Shown here one piece after another: positions 43,713 to 53,127 of a DNA stretch of 64,000 nucleotides (its first letter is position 1; each line of letters starts with the position of its first letter). The stretch is from an uncultured Burkholderiales bacterium (GTDB lineage Bacteria > Pseudomonadota > Gammaproteobacteria > Burkholderiales > Burkholderiaceae): NCBI GenBank assembly GCA_946480465.1, contig CAMLJY010000017.1, forward strand, positions 35,468-99,467. The letters run 5' to 3'. The position numbers and the translations under genes are program-made. The notes beneath the pieces were generated by a model that was not told the origin of the DNA, searched no databases, and saw nothing but the letters and a program-made list of their open reading frames with translations.

Positions 43713-44707
43713 ACCCCGCTGTTCCCATTCCCGCGCCGGCGGTGCAGGTCGGCATCGGCGTCATCGTCATGCGCGGCGGCCGCGTGCTGCTGGGGCGTCG
43801 GCGCGGCGCCCACGGTGCCGGCGACTGGGCGCTGCCCGGCGGCCACCTGGAGTTCGGCGAGGCGCCCGAGGCCTGTGCCGCGCGCGAACTGGCCGAGGAA
43901 ACCGGCTTGCGCGCCGCCGCCTGGCGCCGCGCGCCCTACACCGCCGACGTGCTCGCCGAGGCCGGCCGCCACTACGTCACGCTCTTCATGCTGGCCGACG
44001 GCGTCACCGGCGACCCGCAGCGGCTGGAGCCGCAGAAGTGCGACGGCTGGTCCTGGCACGACTGGGACGCGCTGCCCGAGCCGCTCTTCGCCCCGCTGGC
44101 CAGCCTGCGCAAGAGCGGCTGGCGGCCCGGGCCGCCGGCCGGCGCCACGCCGGCGCACGGCCTGCCGGACCTGCCGGCCGGCGAGGCACCCTTGGTCCGC
44201 CGCCTGGTGCCGGACGATGCGCCGGCCTACCGCGCGCTGATGCTCGAGGCCTACGAGCGCCATGCCGAAGCCTTCAGCTCCAGCGCCGCCGAACGCGCCG
44301 TGCTGCCGCTGGACTGGTGGCGCGCCCGCCTGGCGCCGGGCGAGGACGCGCCGCAGCGGGTGATCGGCGCCTGGCGCGGCGAACGGCTGGCCGGCGTCGC
44401 CGGCCTGTCCTTCGAGACTCGCGAGAAGCTGCGCCACAAGGCCACGCTCTTCGGCATGGCGGTGGCCGAGGACTTCAGGCGTCAGGGCATCGGCGAAGCG
44501 CTGGTGCAGGCGGTGCTGGCCGAGGCCCAGGCGCACCCCGGCACGCGGCTGGTGCAGCTGACCGTCAGCGACGGCAACCGTGCCGCGCGGGCGCTGTACG
44601 AGCGCTGCGGCTTCGCCGTCTTCGGCATCGAGCCGCGCGCGGTCGCGGTGGGCGGCGGCTACGTCGCCAAGTGCCACATGTGGCTGGACCTGGAGGCGCC
44701 GCGATGA
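43709..44707 (+). CDS. Nudix hydrolase-GNAT acetyltransferase fusion
   Basis: A 332-aa two-domain protein. Residues 10-140 are a Nudix domain with a complete box from G45 to L67 (GHLEFGEAPEACAARELAEE, then TGL); the fold resembles cytosine-type or MutT-like nucleotide hydrolases. After a short proline-rich linker, residues about 165-330 form a GNAT domain with GMAVAEDFRRQGIGEALVQA as the acetyl-CoA loop and NRAARALYERCGFAVFG. The fusion suggests the two activities act on linked substrates. It sits in a run of ATGA-overlapping genes ending with GST. Confidence 0.88.
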   Translation: MNPAVPIPAPAVQVGIGVIVMRGGRVLLGRRRGAHGAGDWALPGGHLEFGEAPEACAARELAEETGLRAAAWRRAPYTADVLAEAGRHYVTLFMLADGVTGDPQRLEPQKCDGWSWHDWDALPEPLFAPLASLRKSGWRPGPPAGATPAHGLPDLPAGEAPLVRRLVPDDAPAYRALMLEAYERHAEAFSSSAAERAVLPLDWWRARLAPGEDAPQRVIGAWRGERLAGVAGLSFETREKLRHKATLFGMAVAEDFRRQGIGEALVQAVLAEAQAHPGTRLVQLTVSDGNRAARALYERCGFAVFGIEPRAVAVGGGYVAKCHMWLDLEAPR

Positions 44708-45381
44708 GCCGGGCCGCCGGCATCGAGCTGCACCACTGCGTCAGCGCGCGTTCGTTCCGGCCGCTGTGGCTGCTGGAGGAACTGGGGCTGCCGTACACGC
44801 TGCGGCTGTGGCCCTTTCCGCCGCGCGCCCGGGACAAGCGCTTCTTCGAGGTCAATCCGCTGGGCACCGTGCCCGCATTCCGCGACGGCGCGGTGCAGAT
44901 GACCGAGTCCGCCGCGATCTGCCAGTACCTGGCCGAGCGCCACTCGCCGCGCGGGCTGCACGTGGCGCAGGACGAACCCGACCATGCCGCGTACCTGAAC
45001 CTGCTGCATTTCGGCGAGGCGACGCTCACCTTCCCGCAGACCCTGGTGCTGCGCTACCGCCGCTTCGAGCCCGACGAGCGCAAGCAGCCGCAGGTGGCCG
45101 AGGACTACGAGAAGTGGTTCCTGTCCCGCCTGCGCGCGCTGGCGCCGCGCCTGCAGGCGCAGCACTGGTTGTGCGCCGGCCGCTTCACGGCCGCCGACGT
45201 GTCGGTGGGCTACGCGCTGATGCTCGCGTCCTACCTCGGATTGGACGCGTCCCTGGCGCCAGAGGTCGCGGCCTACTGGCAGCGCGTGCAGCAGCGCGAC
45301 GGCTACTCTCGGGCGCTGGCCGCGCAGCAGCGCGCCGCGGCCGAGCAGGGCGTCGATCCCACGCCCGCGCCCTTGTGCTGA
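44704..45381 (+). CDS. Glutathione S-transferase
   Basis: A 225-aa GST with an N-terminal thioredoxin-like domain (SRPLWLLEELGLPYTL-type region reading RSFRPLWLLEELGLPY, then NPLGTVPAFRDG and MTESAAICQYLAERH for glutathione binding) and a C-terminal helical domain ending GRFTAADVSVGYALMLASYL. The catalytic serine/arginine position is in CVSARSFRP. Overlaps the previous gene as ATGA. Likely conjugates electrophiles. Confidence 0.91.
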   Translation: MSRAAGIELHHCVSARSFRPLWLLEELGLPYTLRLWPFPPRARDKRFFEVNPLGTVPAFRDGAVQMTESAAICQYLAERHSPRGLHVAQDEPDHAAYLNLLHFGEATLTFPQTLVLRYRRFEPDERKQPQVAEDYEKWFLSRLRALAPRLQAQHWLCAGRFTAADVSVGYALMLASYLGLDASLAPEVAAYWQRVQQRDGYSRALAAQQRAAAEQGVDPTPAPLC

Positions 45382-45390
45382 AGTCCGCCC

Positions 45391-45918
45391 ATGCCGACCA
45401 CCGACCCCGATCGCCCGCTCGAAGGCCGCTGCACCTGCGGCGAACTGCGCTACCGGCTGCAGGCGCCGCCGATGTTCGTGCACTGCTGCCACTGCCGCTG
45501 GTGCCAGCGCGAGACCGGCGCGTCCTTCGCGCTGAACGCGATGATCGAGGCCGAGCGGCTGACGCTGCTGGCCGGCACGGCCGAAGCCGTGCTGACGCCA
45601 TCGGAGAGCGGCTCCGGCCAGCGCATCCACCGCTGCCCGCGCTGCCGCATCGCGCTGTGGAGCCACTACGCCGGCTCCGGGCCGAACGTGGCGTTCGTGC
45701 GGGTCGGCACGCTGGACGAGCCGGACCGCGTGCGGCCGGACGTGCACATCTTCACCGCCTCCAAGCAGCCCTGGGTGCAGCTGGCGCCCGAGGTGCCTGC
45801 CTTCGAGGAGTTCTACGACCTGCCCACGCAGTGGCCCGCCGACAGCCTGGCCCGGCGCGAGGCGCTGATGCCGCGCATCCTGGCCTGGCGCGCCTCGCGC
45901 GACTGGAGCGCGGCATGA
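45391..45918 (+). CDS. GFA-family zinc protein
   Basis: A 175-aa protein of the glutathione-dependent formaldehyde-activating/CENP-V family. Zinc-binding cysteines are C14 and C16 in GRCTCGELRY, the HCCHCRWCQRETG cluster (C33, C35, C38) and C82, C85 in HRCPRCRIALW. Most members have no proven formaldehyde activity; some process glutathione adducts, which suits the adjacent GST. It lies 9 nt after the GST gene. Confidence 0.9.
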   Translation: MPTTDPDRPLEGRCTCGELRYRLQAPPMFVHCCHCRWCQRETGASFALNAMIEAERLTLLAGTAEAVLTPSESGSGQRIHRCPRCRIALWSHYAGSGPNVAFVRVGTLDEPDRVRPDVHIFTASKQPWVQLAPEVPAFEEFYDLPTQWPADSLARREALMPRILAWRASRDWSAA

Positions 45919-46715
45919 AACCTGGCCTGTCCGCCGCGCACCTGCTGGAACTGGCCGAGGCCCGCCGCCTGCTGGAGACACCCGGCATCGCGGTGAAGGC
46001 CTCGAACCTGCTGGGCCGGCCGGTCGAGGCCGGCATCGGCCTGCTGCCCGCCGGCTGGCGCGACAAGGTGGCCGATGCCACGCGTGAGGCGCTGATGACC
46101 GCGCTGAACGGCGCGCTGCGCACGATGGACCGGCGCACCGGCGCGGGCGCGGCGGCGCCCGGCTGGCACAAGCTGGCGGCCACGCTGAGCGGCGCCGCCG
46201 GCGGCGCCTTCGGCCTGCCGGCGCTGCTGGTCGAGCTGCCGGTGTCGACCACCATCATGTGCCGCTCGATCGCCGACATCGCCCGCGGCGAGGGGGAGTT
46301 GCTGGACGACCCCGCCACGCGCCTGGCCTGCATCGAGGTCTTCGCGCTCGGCGGCAGGAGCCCGGGCGACGACGCGGCCGAGACCGGCTACTTCGCGGTG
46401 CGGGCGGCGCTGGCGCGCGCGGTGTCGGATGCGGCGCAGTTCCTCGCCACGCATGCGGCCGCGTCCGAAGGCGCGCCGGCGCTGCTGCGCCTGGTCGGGC
46501 TGGTGGCCGCGCGCTTTCACCTGCAGGTGTCCGAGAAGGTCGCGGCGCAGGCGGTGCCGGTGATCGGCGCGGCCGGCGGCGCGCTGATCAACCTGATGTT
46601 CATCGACCATTACCAGGACGTGAGCCGCGGCCACTTCACGGTGCGCCGGCTGGAGCGGCTGTACGGCGCCGACGCGGTGCGCCGCGCCTACGACCGACTG
46701 GGCCCGGCGCGCTGA
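45915..46715 (+). CDS. EcsC-family protein
   Basis: A 266-aa protein of the EcsC family. The family core is visible: GAFGLPALLVELPVSTTIMC with SIADIARGEGE, CIEVFALGG, VPVIGAAGGALINLMFIDHY and GHFTVRRLERLYG. Hydrophobic stretches suggest membrane association. The family was named after a B. subtilis ABC-exporter locus and its function is unknown. It overlaps the GFA gene as ATGA. Confidence 0.88.
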   Translation: MKPGLSAAHLLELAEARRLLETPGIAVKASNLLGRPVEAGIGLLPAGWRDKVADATREALMTALNGALRTMDRRTGAGAAAPGWHKLAATLSGAAGGAFGLPALLVELPVSTTIMCRSIADIARGEGELLDDPATRLACIEVFALGGRSPGDDAAETGYFAVRAALARAVSDAAQFLATHAAASEGAPALLRLVGLVAARFHLQVSEKVAAQAVPVIGAAGGALINLMFIDHYQDVSRGHFTVRRLERLYGADAVRRAYDRLGPAR

Positions 46716-46896
46716 GCGCGCGGCTGAGGCAGAGGGCCGGCCGCACTGCCAAGGCCGAGCTCCGGCCGCGCTGCCGGTGCCTGCCCCGTGCGCTGCCGAC
46801 GACCTGCGCTGCGAGTTGCGCCCGCAGCGCCCGCGTGAAGCCGCTGCAACAAACCCGTTCCCCGCAGCGCCGGGCGCGTCGGCATACTCGCCGCTC

Positions 46897-46908
46897 TTGT
46901 CTAGACAA
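46897..46908. promoter_or_regulatory. 12-bp palindrome TTGTCTAGACAA, operator candidate
   Basis: A perfect AT-rich palindrome with a CTAG centre, 32 nt before the lipoprotein ATG, in an otherwise GC-rich gap. Its position fits a promoter operator, for example for a TetR- or MarR-like repressor. The rest of 46716-46940 shows no gene. Confidence 0.45.
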
Positions 46909-46940
46909 ACCGGCGCCCGAAGCCGCCGGACCTGGAGACC

Positions 46941-47378
46941 ATGAAGCGAGCGATTCCCTGGTTGATGAGCGCGCTGCTGGCCGGATGCGGCGGCGGCGAT
47001 TCGGACAGCGCGGGCGGCCGCCCGCAGCCTCAGGGCGAACCCGCGGCCTACACGGTGCAGCTGGCCGGCGGGCAGGCGCAGACCATCACCGCCGAGTCGC
47101 TGACGCTGACCCTGGGCCAGGTGGCCGATTCGCGCTGCCCGCTGCAGGCGCAGTGCGTCTGGGCCGGCCAGGCGGTGCTGACGGTGAACGTGGCGCAGTC
47201 CGGCCAGCCCGCGGCGGACCTGGCGCTGAGCCTGGACGCCACCGATCCCAAGGTGCCGGCGCAAGCCACCTACCGCCACTACACCGTGCGCCTGCAGACG
47301 CTGGAGCCCAGTCCGCCGCCGGCCGGTGGCCTGCCCTTGTCGGCCTACCGCGCCACCGTCCGCGTCGAGCGCTCCTGA
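46941..47378 (+). CDS. Small lipoprotein of unknown function
   Basis: A 145-aa lipoprotein: lipobox LLAGC (C16) followed by a GGGDSD spacer. The mature domain is a small beta sandwich by pattern and contains SRCPLQAQCVWAGQAVLTV, a two-cysteine motif I associate with a widespread family of hypothetical lipoproteins. The acidic residues after the lipid cysteine do not prevent outer-membrane sorting. It stands alone, with a palindromic operator candidate upstream and a long hairpin downstream. Confidence 0.75.
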   Translation: MKRAIPWLMSALLAGCGGGDSDSAGGRPQPQGEPAAYTVQLAGGQAQTITAESLTLTLGQVADSRCPLQAQCVWAGQAVLTVNVAQSGQPAADLALSLDATDPKVPAQATYRHYTVRLQTLEPSPPPAGGLPLSAYRATVRVERS

Positions 47379-47442
47379 GCGGCGCGGCGGGGCTCGCCGC
47401 CAAGCGCCATCACCACCACCGGCACCACCGCCATGATTGCCA

Positions 47443-47479
47443 CCGCCGGCGTGCCGGCGGCCGGCTGGCACGCCGGCGG
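47443..47479. terminator. Strong bidirectional hairpin between convergent genes
   Basis: Perfect 13-bp arms CCGCCGGCGTGCC and GGCACGCCGGCGG around an 11-nt loop, lying between the convergent lipoprotein and beta-helix genes. No T-run either side. Probably terminates both transcripts. Confidence 0.55.
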
Positions 47480-47508
47480 CCGCGCCGCTGCGGCTCAACG
47501 GCCGGCCT

Positions 47509-49455
47509 TCAGTAGCCCGCGTTCGCCGCCGTGCCGATCCAGGCCGACAGCGGCCCCAGCGGCACCACCCCCGCGCCGAAGGCCGGGCCCAGCACGTACA
47601 GCTGCCCGCCCTGGCTGCCGATGTAGGTCTGCGTCGCCGGGTAGTAGCGGAAGTAATACCCAAAGCCGGTGGCACTGACGGCGTGGCCGGCGAAGTAGCC
47701 GGGGTAGCTGCGTTCGGCGAAATTGAACAGGCGGTCGCTGGTGGCGTCGATGCCGCCGATCGCGCCGATGCTGGCACCGACGCCGGCGCTGCCGGCCTGG
47801 CCGCGCGGCGCCCCCAGGCGGTCGTAGGCCGCCATGCTGCTCACCGCAGCCGCCATGTCCGACAGCGGCGCCGCAGCGCTGGGCAGCAGCGCCGCCACGA
47901 TCGTGCCGCCCAGCCGGCCGGTGCTGCTGGCGTCGATGGCCGAGCCGGCGACGGGCGACGCCGTCGCCCCCTGCCCGGGCAGCCGGGAGCGCGCGCCTTC
48001 GTTCAGCGCTCCGCAAGCGCTGGCCGGCAGCGGCTGGCCGCCGTTCCACCAGTAGTTGCCGTCGTGCTGCCGCGCGGCGCTGCTGCCCACGGCGTTCAGC
48101 GGGCAGGGCACCACCGAGCCGCCGCCCGAGCCGAACTGCCCGCCCAGCGCCGCGAAGATGTTGTTCGCGATGGTCAGGTTCGCGCTGCGCAGCGGGCGGT
48201 TGATCGGCGCGGGCGCCTGTGCGCCGACGCCCCAGCAGGGGTCCACCGTCACGTAGTCCTGCAGCGCGGTGTCCCATAACTGGCAGTCGCTGCCGGCGCC
48301 GTCGGCCACGCCCAGGGTCTGGCTGTCGTGCACGCGGATCGCGTCGCCGCCGTAGATGGTGTCGCCATCTCGCGGGGCCTGGTAGCCGGCCGTGAAGACG
48401 ATGGTGTTGCCCACCGCCGCGCAGTCGGTGCAGCCCGAGAACTCCAGCGCCGCCTCACGCGCATCGACGATCAGGTTGTTGCGCGCCACCATGCGCAGCG
48501 CCTCGTAGTCCCAGCGGCCGTCGAGCGAGAAGTAGTAGGTGGCGTCGGTGTTCTCGCCCCCCAGCTCGACGCGGCGCACCCGGTAGAAGCTGTTGCCGTC
48601 GACCAGGATGTCCACCGAGCCGCCCTTGGCCTCGATGCCGAGCCCGCCGCCGTTCTGCGCGATCAGGCTGCGGCAGACCGCGGCGCGGTGCACGCCCACC
48701 ATGTCGATGCCGTGGCGCGTGGTCTGGCGCACCGTGCTGTCCAGCACCCACACGTCCTGCGCCTGGTTGAACTTGATGCCGTCCATGCCTTGGCTGTCGC
48801 TGGTCTCGGCATCACGCTCGTGGCGCTCGAAGAGGTTCTGGACCGTCACCCGCCGCACCAGGATGTGGTGCGAGGGATCGTGGCGTCCATAGACGGTGGT
48901 GTCGAGCTGGCCGCCGGGGCCCACGGCGCTGGTGCGCGCGTTCAGCGCGGTGCCGGACACGTGCACGCCGGCAGAGGCCTGCAGCGGCTGCGGATCGGCA
49001 TGCGCCGAGCCATTCCACGCGCCCACCGTCTCCGGCCCCACCGTTACGCCATCGATGGCGATGTAGGACACCCCCACCAGGTTGATGCCGTGGCCCAGCC
49101 GCGTCGCGTTGGGGTTGGCGTCGGTGGCCTTCAGCCAGATCGGGGTGGCCGCGCTGCGCTGCAGGCGGTGCGCGTAGATCTCGCCGTCGAGGTTGTCGGC
49201 ATAGAAGCCGGGCGCCAGGCGGATGCGCACCGGCTGGTTCGGGTGGCTGGCGCCGGCCGTGCGCAGCGCATCGCGCACACCGGCCGTGCCCTGTCCAGGC
49301 GTCACGTCGATGTTGACCCACGCGCTCTCGGCGATCGTGTCGACGAAGTTCCCGTCATCGCAGGTCGCGGCGACGGCGGGTGCGCCGGCCATCAGCGCGC
49401 CGGCCATCAAGGCGGCGGCCAGGACCAGGGGCGACGGCAGGCGGTGGATCGGCAT
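47509..49455 (-). CDS. Secreted right-handed beta-helix protein with C-terminal module
   Basis: A 648-aa exported protein. The signal peptide ends near residue 29 ([15 protein letters not shown]). Residues about 75-480 show the ladder of a parallel beta-helix of pectate-lyase type: [80 protein letters not shown]. The last ~74 residues are a separate module, [17 protein letters not shown] ... [11 protein letters not shown] ... LYVLGPAFG, also present in the RCC1-repeat lipoprotein. A polysaccharide ligand or substrate is likely, but no catalytic residues are assigned. Confidence 0.82.
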   Translation of the reverse strand: MPIHRLPSPLVLAAALMAGALMAGAPAVAATCDDGNFVDTIAESAWVNIDVTPGQGTAGVRDALRTAGASHPNQPVRIRLAPGFYADNLDGEIYAHRLQRSAATPIWLKATDANPNATRLGHGINLVGVSYIAIDGVTVGPETVGAWNGSAHADPQPLQASAGVHVSGTALNARTSAVGPGGQLDTTVYGRHDPSHHILVRRVTVQNLFERHERDAETSDSQGMDGIKFNQAQDVWVLDSTVRQTTRHGIDMVGVHRAAVCRSLIAQNGGGLGIEAKGGSVDILVDGNSFYRVRRVELGGENTDATYYFSLDGRWDYEALRMVARNNLIVDAREAALEFSGCTDCAAVGNTIVFTAGYQAPRDGDTIYGGDAIRVHDSQTLGVADGAGSDCQLWDTALQDYVTVDPCWGVGAQAPAPINRPLRSANLTIANNIFAALGGQFGSGGGSVVPCPLNAVGSSAARQHDGNYWWNGGQPLPASACGALNEGARSRLPGQGATASPVAGSAIDASSTGRLGGTIVAALLPSAAAPLSDMAAAVSSMAAYDRLGAPRGQAGSAGVGASIGAIGGIDATSDRLFNFAERSYPGYFAGHAVSATGFGYYFRYYPATQTYIGSQGGQLYVLGPAFGAGVVPLGPLSAWIGTAANAGY

Positions 49456-49543
49456 CGGTCGGCTCCGGCGATGGGGGTCGGCCGATTGTGGGGCGCCGCG
49501 CGCTGCGGCGATCCGGGCCGGCGGGCCGGAAGGTGTGACGGCT

Positions 49544-50602
49544 TCACGCGCCGGCGGACCGGGCCTCGCTCGGCGTGCGGCCCGTCCACTGCCTGAAGGC
49601 CCGCGCGAAGCTCTTCTCGCTGGCGAAGCCCACCGCCTGCGCCACCTGCTTGATCGGCTTGCTGCTTCGCGCCAGCAGCGCCAGGGCCTGGTCGCGCCGC
49701 GCCTCGTCCTTCAGCGCCTGCAGGCGGGTGCCTTCCTCGGCCAGCTGGCGGTGCAGCGTGCGCACCGACACATGCAGCGCCGCCGCCACCGAAGGCGCGC
49801 TGTGCGCCCGCGACGGCTGCGAACGCAGCAGTTGGCGCACGCGCTGCGCCTGCAGCCGGTCGCGGCGGTACTGCAGCACGGTCAGCGGCAGCGCGCGCTG
49901 CAGCATCTGGTTCAGCGCGCGCTCGTCGCGCTTGAGCGGCAGGGCCAGGTAGCGCGCGTCGAAGTCGAAGCCCGCGGCCTCGGCACCGAAGCGCACCGGG
50001 CCGGGATAGAGCCGCGGGTACACCGCGGCGTGGGGCGGCGGCGTGAAGGGAAAACGCACCTCGGCCAGCGGGATGCGCGAATCGACCAGCCAGCACATCA
50101 CGCCGTGCGCATTGCGCAGCAGCGTGACGAGGCAGAACTCGCGCAGCTCGCCCAGCCCGCACTGCTCGGCGACCACCAGGCGCGCGCTGCCGCCCACGCT
50201 CGACAGCGTCAGCGCCACGTCCTCGGTCAGCAGCCCATGGTGCCGGCACCAGCGCTTCATCGCCACGCCCAGCGTCGGCGCGCTGATGGACGCGCGCACC
50301 AGCATGCCGTAGCTGCCCCAGCGCAGGCGGCGGCTGAACCAGCCCAGCGCCTCGTCGTCCAGCTCGCGCATCGCCGCGGCGGAGATCGCTTCCATCTGCG
50401 CGGCGCTGATGCGGCTGCCCGGCCGCCTCAGCATCGCTGGCGTGATCTGCGCCGCCGCCAGGGCCTGCGCCGGGCTGGCGCCGTAGCGCTCGTAGGCGCG
50501 CAGGATCGCGTGCACGAAGGCGATCGGCGTGATCGACTCCGCGCTCGGCTCCGAGGTCGGCTCCGAGGTCGGCCCGGGGGCGGCGGCAGGGTGGTTCGGC
50601 AT
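49544..50602 (-). CDS. AraC-family regulator with arabinose-binding-like N-terminal domain
   Basis: A 352-aa regulator. Residues about 30-220 match the AraC 'Arabinose_bd' type domain ([40 protein letters not shown]), and the C-terminal HTH has [20 protein letters not shown] and [20 protein letters not shown] with [10 protein letters not shown] started at the second ATG (50602), which precedes a low-complexity [12 protein letters not shown] stretch. It diverges from liuB with 180 bp between, so it probably controls the liu cluster. This differs from the MerR-type LiuR or TetR-type LiuQ regulators known in other proteobacteria. Confidence 0.88.
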   Translation of the reverse strand: MPNHPAAAPGPTSEPTSEPSAESITPIAFVHAILRAYERYGASPAQALAAAQITPAMLRRPGSRISAAQMEAISAAAMRELDDEALGWFSRRLRWGSYGMLVRASISAPTLGVAMKRWCRHHGLLTEDVALTLSSVGGSARLVVAEQCGLGELREFCLVTLLRNAHGVMCWLVDSRIPLAEVRFPFTPPPHAAVYPRLYPGPVRFGAEAAGFDFDARYLALPLKRDERALNQMLQRALPLTVLQYRRDRLQAQRVRQLLRSQPSRAHSAPSVAAALHVSVRTLHRQLAEEGTRLQALKDEARRDQALALLARSSKPIKQVAQAVGFASEKSFARAFRQWTGRTPSEARSAGA

Positions 50603-50782
50603 CCGCCGGAGTCTGTCGGCCGTTGGCACGGATTGCAACCTGGCCGGCACCCGATGCAACGGCTCCCTGCCTATGCTCGCCCCCTGGCGCGCCGGCGCCG
50701 CAGCCGTGCGGCGTCGGCCGCCGCGGCGCTACATTCGACCAAGCCGTTCCCCCCGACGAACGGCGCCGCAGGAGACCGCCGC

Positions 50783-52405
50783 ATGTCCGTGCTCGAGGCC
50801 AAGCTCAATCCCCGCACCGAGGAATTCAAGGCCAACGCGGCCGCGATGCGGGCGCTGGTCGATGACCTGAACGCGAGGCTGGCGAAGATCGCCGAAGGCG
50901 GCGGCGCCGACGCCCGCGCCAAGCACCTGGGCCGCGGCAAGCTGCTGCCGCGCGAGCGGGTGGAGCGCCTGCTGGACCCCGACACGCCCTTCCTCGAAAT
51001 CGCGCCGCTGGCCGCCTTCGGCATGTACCCCGAGAAGGACGGCCAGGACGCCGCGCCCTGCGCCGGCATGATCGCCGGCATCGGCCGCATCGCCGGGGTC
51101 GAGTGCCTGATCGTCTGCAACGACGCGACGGTGAAAGGCGGCACCTACTACCCGATGACGGTGAAGAAGCACCTGCGCGCGCAGGAGATCGCGGCGCAGA
51201 ACCGGCTGCCCTGCGTGTACCTGGTGGACTCGGGCGGCGCCAACCTGCCGAACCAGGATGAGGTGTTCCCCGATCGCGACCACTTCGGCCGCATCTTCTT
51301 CAACCAGGCCAACCTCAGCGGCCAAGGCATCCCGCAGGTGGCGGTGGTGATGGGCTCCTGCACCGCCGGCGGCGCCTACGTGCCGGCGATGAGCGACGAG
51401 ACCATCATCGTCAAGAACCAGGGCACCATCTTCCTGGGCGGCCCGCCGCTGGTGAAGGCTGCCACGGGCGAGGTGGTGAGCGCCGAAGACCTGGGCGGTG
51501 GCGACGTGCACACGCGCCTCTCGGGCGTGGCCGACCACCTGGCCGAGAACGACCTGCATGCGCTGGCGCTGGCGCGCCAGGCCATCGCGCAGCTGAACTG
51601 GCGCAAGGACCTGCCGGTGCCGATCCAGGCGCCCCAACCCCCGAAGTACGCGGCCGAGGAACTGCACGGCATCGTGCCCACGGACACCCGCAAGCCCTTC
51701 GACGTGCGCGAGATCATCGCCCGCGTCGTCGACGGCAGCGAGTTCCACGAGTTCAAGGCGCGCTACGGCAGCACGCTGGTCTGCGGCTTCGCGCACATCG
51801 AGGGCATGCCGGTCGGCATCGTTGCCAACAACGGCATCCTGTTCGCCGAAAGCGCCAACAAGGGCGCGCACTTCATCGAGCTGTGCTGCCAGCGCAAGGT
51901 GCCGCTGGTGTTCCTGCAGAACATCACCGGCTTCATGGTCGGCCGCAAGTACGAGAACGAGGGCATCGCCCGCGCCGGTGCCAAGATGGTCACGGCCGTG
52001 GCATGCGCCGCGGTGCCCAAGTTCACGGTGATCATCGGCGGCAGCTTCGGCGCCGGCAACTACGGCATGTGCGGCCGCGCGTATTCGCCGCGCTTCCTGT
52101 GGATGTGGCCGAACGCGCGCATCAGCGTGATGGGCGGCGAGCAGGCCGCGAGCGTGCTGGCCACCGTCAAGCGCGACGGCATCGAGGCCAAGGGCGGCCA
52201 GTGGCGCGCCGACGAGGAAGAGGCCTTCAAGGCCCCGATCCGCGCGCAGTACGAGCGCCAGGGCCACCCCTACTACGCCAGCGCCCGCCTCTGGGACGAC
52301 GGCGTCATCGACCCCGCGGACACGCGGCGGGTGCTGGCGCTGGGGCTGTCCGCCAGCCTGAACGCGCCGATTCCACAGACGCGGTTCGGCGTGTTTCGCA
52401 TGTGA
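50783..52405 (+). CDS. liuB: 3-methylcrotonyl-CoA carboxylase, carboxyltransferase (beta) subunit
   Basis: A 540-aa carboxyltransferase moving CO2 from biotin to 3-methylcrotonyl-CoA in leucine degradation. Segments include [73 protein letters not shown] and, in the second half, [19 protein letters not shown] and [19 protein letters not shown]. The [12 protein letters not shown] stretch and linkage to biotin carboxylase, LiuC and LiuE favour MCC over geranyl-CoA carboxylase. AGGAGA precedes the ATG by 7 nt. Its stop lies at the edge of the vapBC operator. Confidence 0.94.
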   Translation: MSVLEAKLNPRTEEFKANAAAMRALVDDLNARLAKIAEGGGADARAKHLGRGKLLPRERVERLLDPDTPFLEIAPLAAFGMYPEKDGQDAAPCAGMIAGIGRIAGVECLIVCNDATVKGGTYYPMTVKKHLRAQEIAAQNRLPCVYLVDSGGANLPNQDEVFPDRDHFGRIFFNQANLSGQGIPQVAVVMGSCTAGGAYVPAMSDETIIVKNQGTIFLGGPPLVKAATGEVVSAEDLGGGDVHTRLSGVADHLAENDLHALALARQAIAQLNWRKDLPVPIQAPQPPKYAAEELHGIVPTDTRKPFDVREIIARVVDGSEFHEFKARYGSTLVCGFAHIEGMPVGIVANNGILFAESANKGAHFIELCCQRKVPLVFLQNITGFMVGRKYENEGIARAGAKMVTAVACAAVPKFTVIIGGSFGAGNYGMCGRAYSPRFLWMWPNARISVMGGEQAASVLATVKRDGIEAKGGQWRADEEEAFKAPIRAQYERQGHPYYASARLWDDGVIDPADTRRVLALGLSASLNAPIPQTRFGVFRM

Positions 52406-52438
52406 TGTACGATGCACCAAATATTGGCACTTCATACA
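52406..52438. promoter_or_regulatory. vapBC operator-like imperfect inverted repeat
   Basis: An AT-rich imperfect palindrome centred on CCAAATATTGG, with outer arms TGTACGA/TCATACA, starting one base after the liuB stop codon and ending 5 nt before the vapB ATG. VapBC complexes autorepress through such sites. Any -10/-35 must overlap it or the liuB end. Confidence 0.55.
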
Positions 52439-52442
52439 CATC

Positions 52443-52736
52443 ATGCGCACGAACATCGATATCGACGACGAGGTCATGGAAGCCGCCATGCGCGCTGGCG
52501 GCTTCAAGACCAAGAAGGACGCGGTCGAGGCGGGCTTGAAGCTGGTCGCCCGGTTGGCGCACTACCGCGAGGTGCTGCGCTGGGAGGGGCGGCTGCATTG
52601 GGATGGTGACGAAGACGCCGCTGGTGCGGTGCCGCCGATGACGGTGCCGCTGCTGGCCCAGGAGCCCACCCCGGCCGGCAAGCCGGTGCCTGTGGCGCCG
52701 AAGAAGGGCGGAAAGGCCGGCCATGGTCGTCGTTGA
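52443..52736 (+). CDS. vapB: VapB-type antitoxin
   Basis: A 97-aa antitoxin. The N-terminus RTNIDIDDEVMEAAMRAGGF then KTKKDAVEAGLKLVARL is the ribbon-helix-helix DNA-binding domain of the VapB/DUF2191 type. The C-terminal half is longer than usual (proline, lysine and glycine rich, VPVAPKKGGKAGHGRR) and would wrap the toxin. It overlaps vapC by 14 nt. Confidence 0.9.
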   Translation: MRTNIDIDDEVMEAAMRAGGFKTKKDAVEAGLKLVARLAHYREVLRWEGRLHWDGDEDAAGAVPPMTVPLLAQEPTPAGKPVPVAPKKGGKAGHGRR

Positions 52737-53124
52737 TTCCAGCGTCTGGATCGACTTCTTCAACGGCGCCGACTCGCCCGCCCGCGGCACGCTGCGCCGC
52801 CTGCTGTCCACGGGCGACTCCGAGATCATCGTGCCCGACCTGGTGCTGTTCGAAGTGCTGCGTGGCTTCCGCGCCGAACGTGAATACCTGCAGGCCGAGG
52901 CGCTGATGAGCGGTTTCACCATCGAGCCCAGCGGCGGCCGCGCGCTGGCGCTGAAGGCGGCACAGCACTACCGGGCGCTGCGCGCCGTCGGCCTGACGGT
53001 TCGCCGCGGCTTTGACGTGCTGCTGGCCGCGTTCTGCATCGACCGCGGCTACACGCTGCTGCACGCCGACCGCGATTTCGACGGCTTCGAACAGCACCGC
53101 GGCCTGCGGGCCTGGAGGCACTGA
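52723..53124 (+). CDS. vapC: VapC toxin (PIN-domain RNase)
   Basis: A 133-aa PIN-domain ribonuclease. The acidic metal site fits D5 in VVVDSSVWIDFF, E44 in LVLFEVLRGF, D98 in RRGFDVLLAAFCI and D116 in LLHADRDFDGF. VapC toxins cleave tRNA or rRNA; the target cannot be told from sequence. The gene is intact and overlaps its antitoxin. It lies within the liu cluster, 3 bp before the next gene. Confidence 0.93.
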   Translation: MVVVDSSVWIDFFNGADSPARGTLRRLLSTGDSEIIVPDLVLFEVLRGFRAEREYLQAEALMSGFTIEPSGGRALALKAAQHYRALRAVGLTVRRGFDVLLAAFCIDRGYTLLHADRDFDGFEQHRGLRAWRH

Positions 53125-53127
53125 ACG

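Noticed and set aside
49223..50782. In-frame upstream extension of liuB across the AraC gene
   Set aside because: The frame is open only because of GC content; AGGAGA and the conserved [12 protein letters not shown] start are at 50783.
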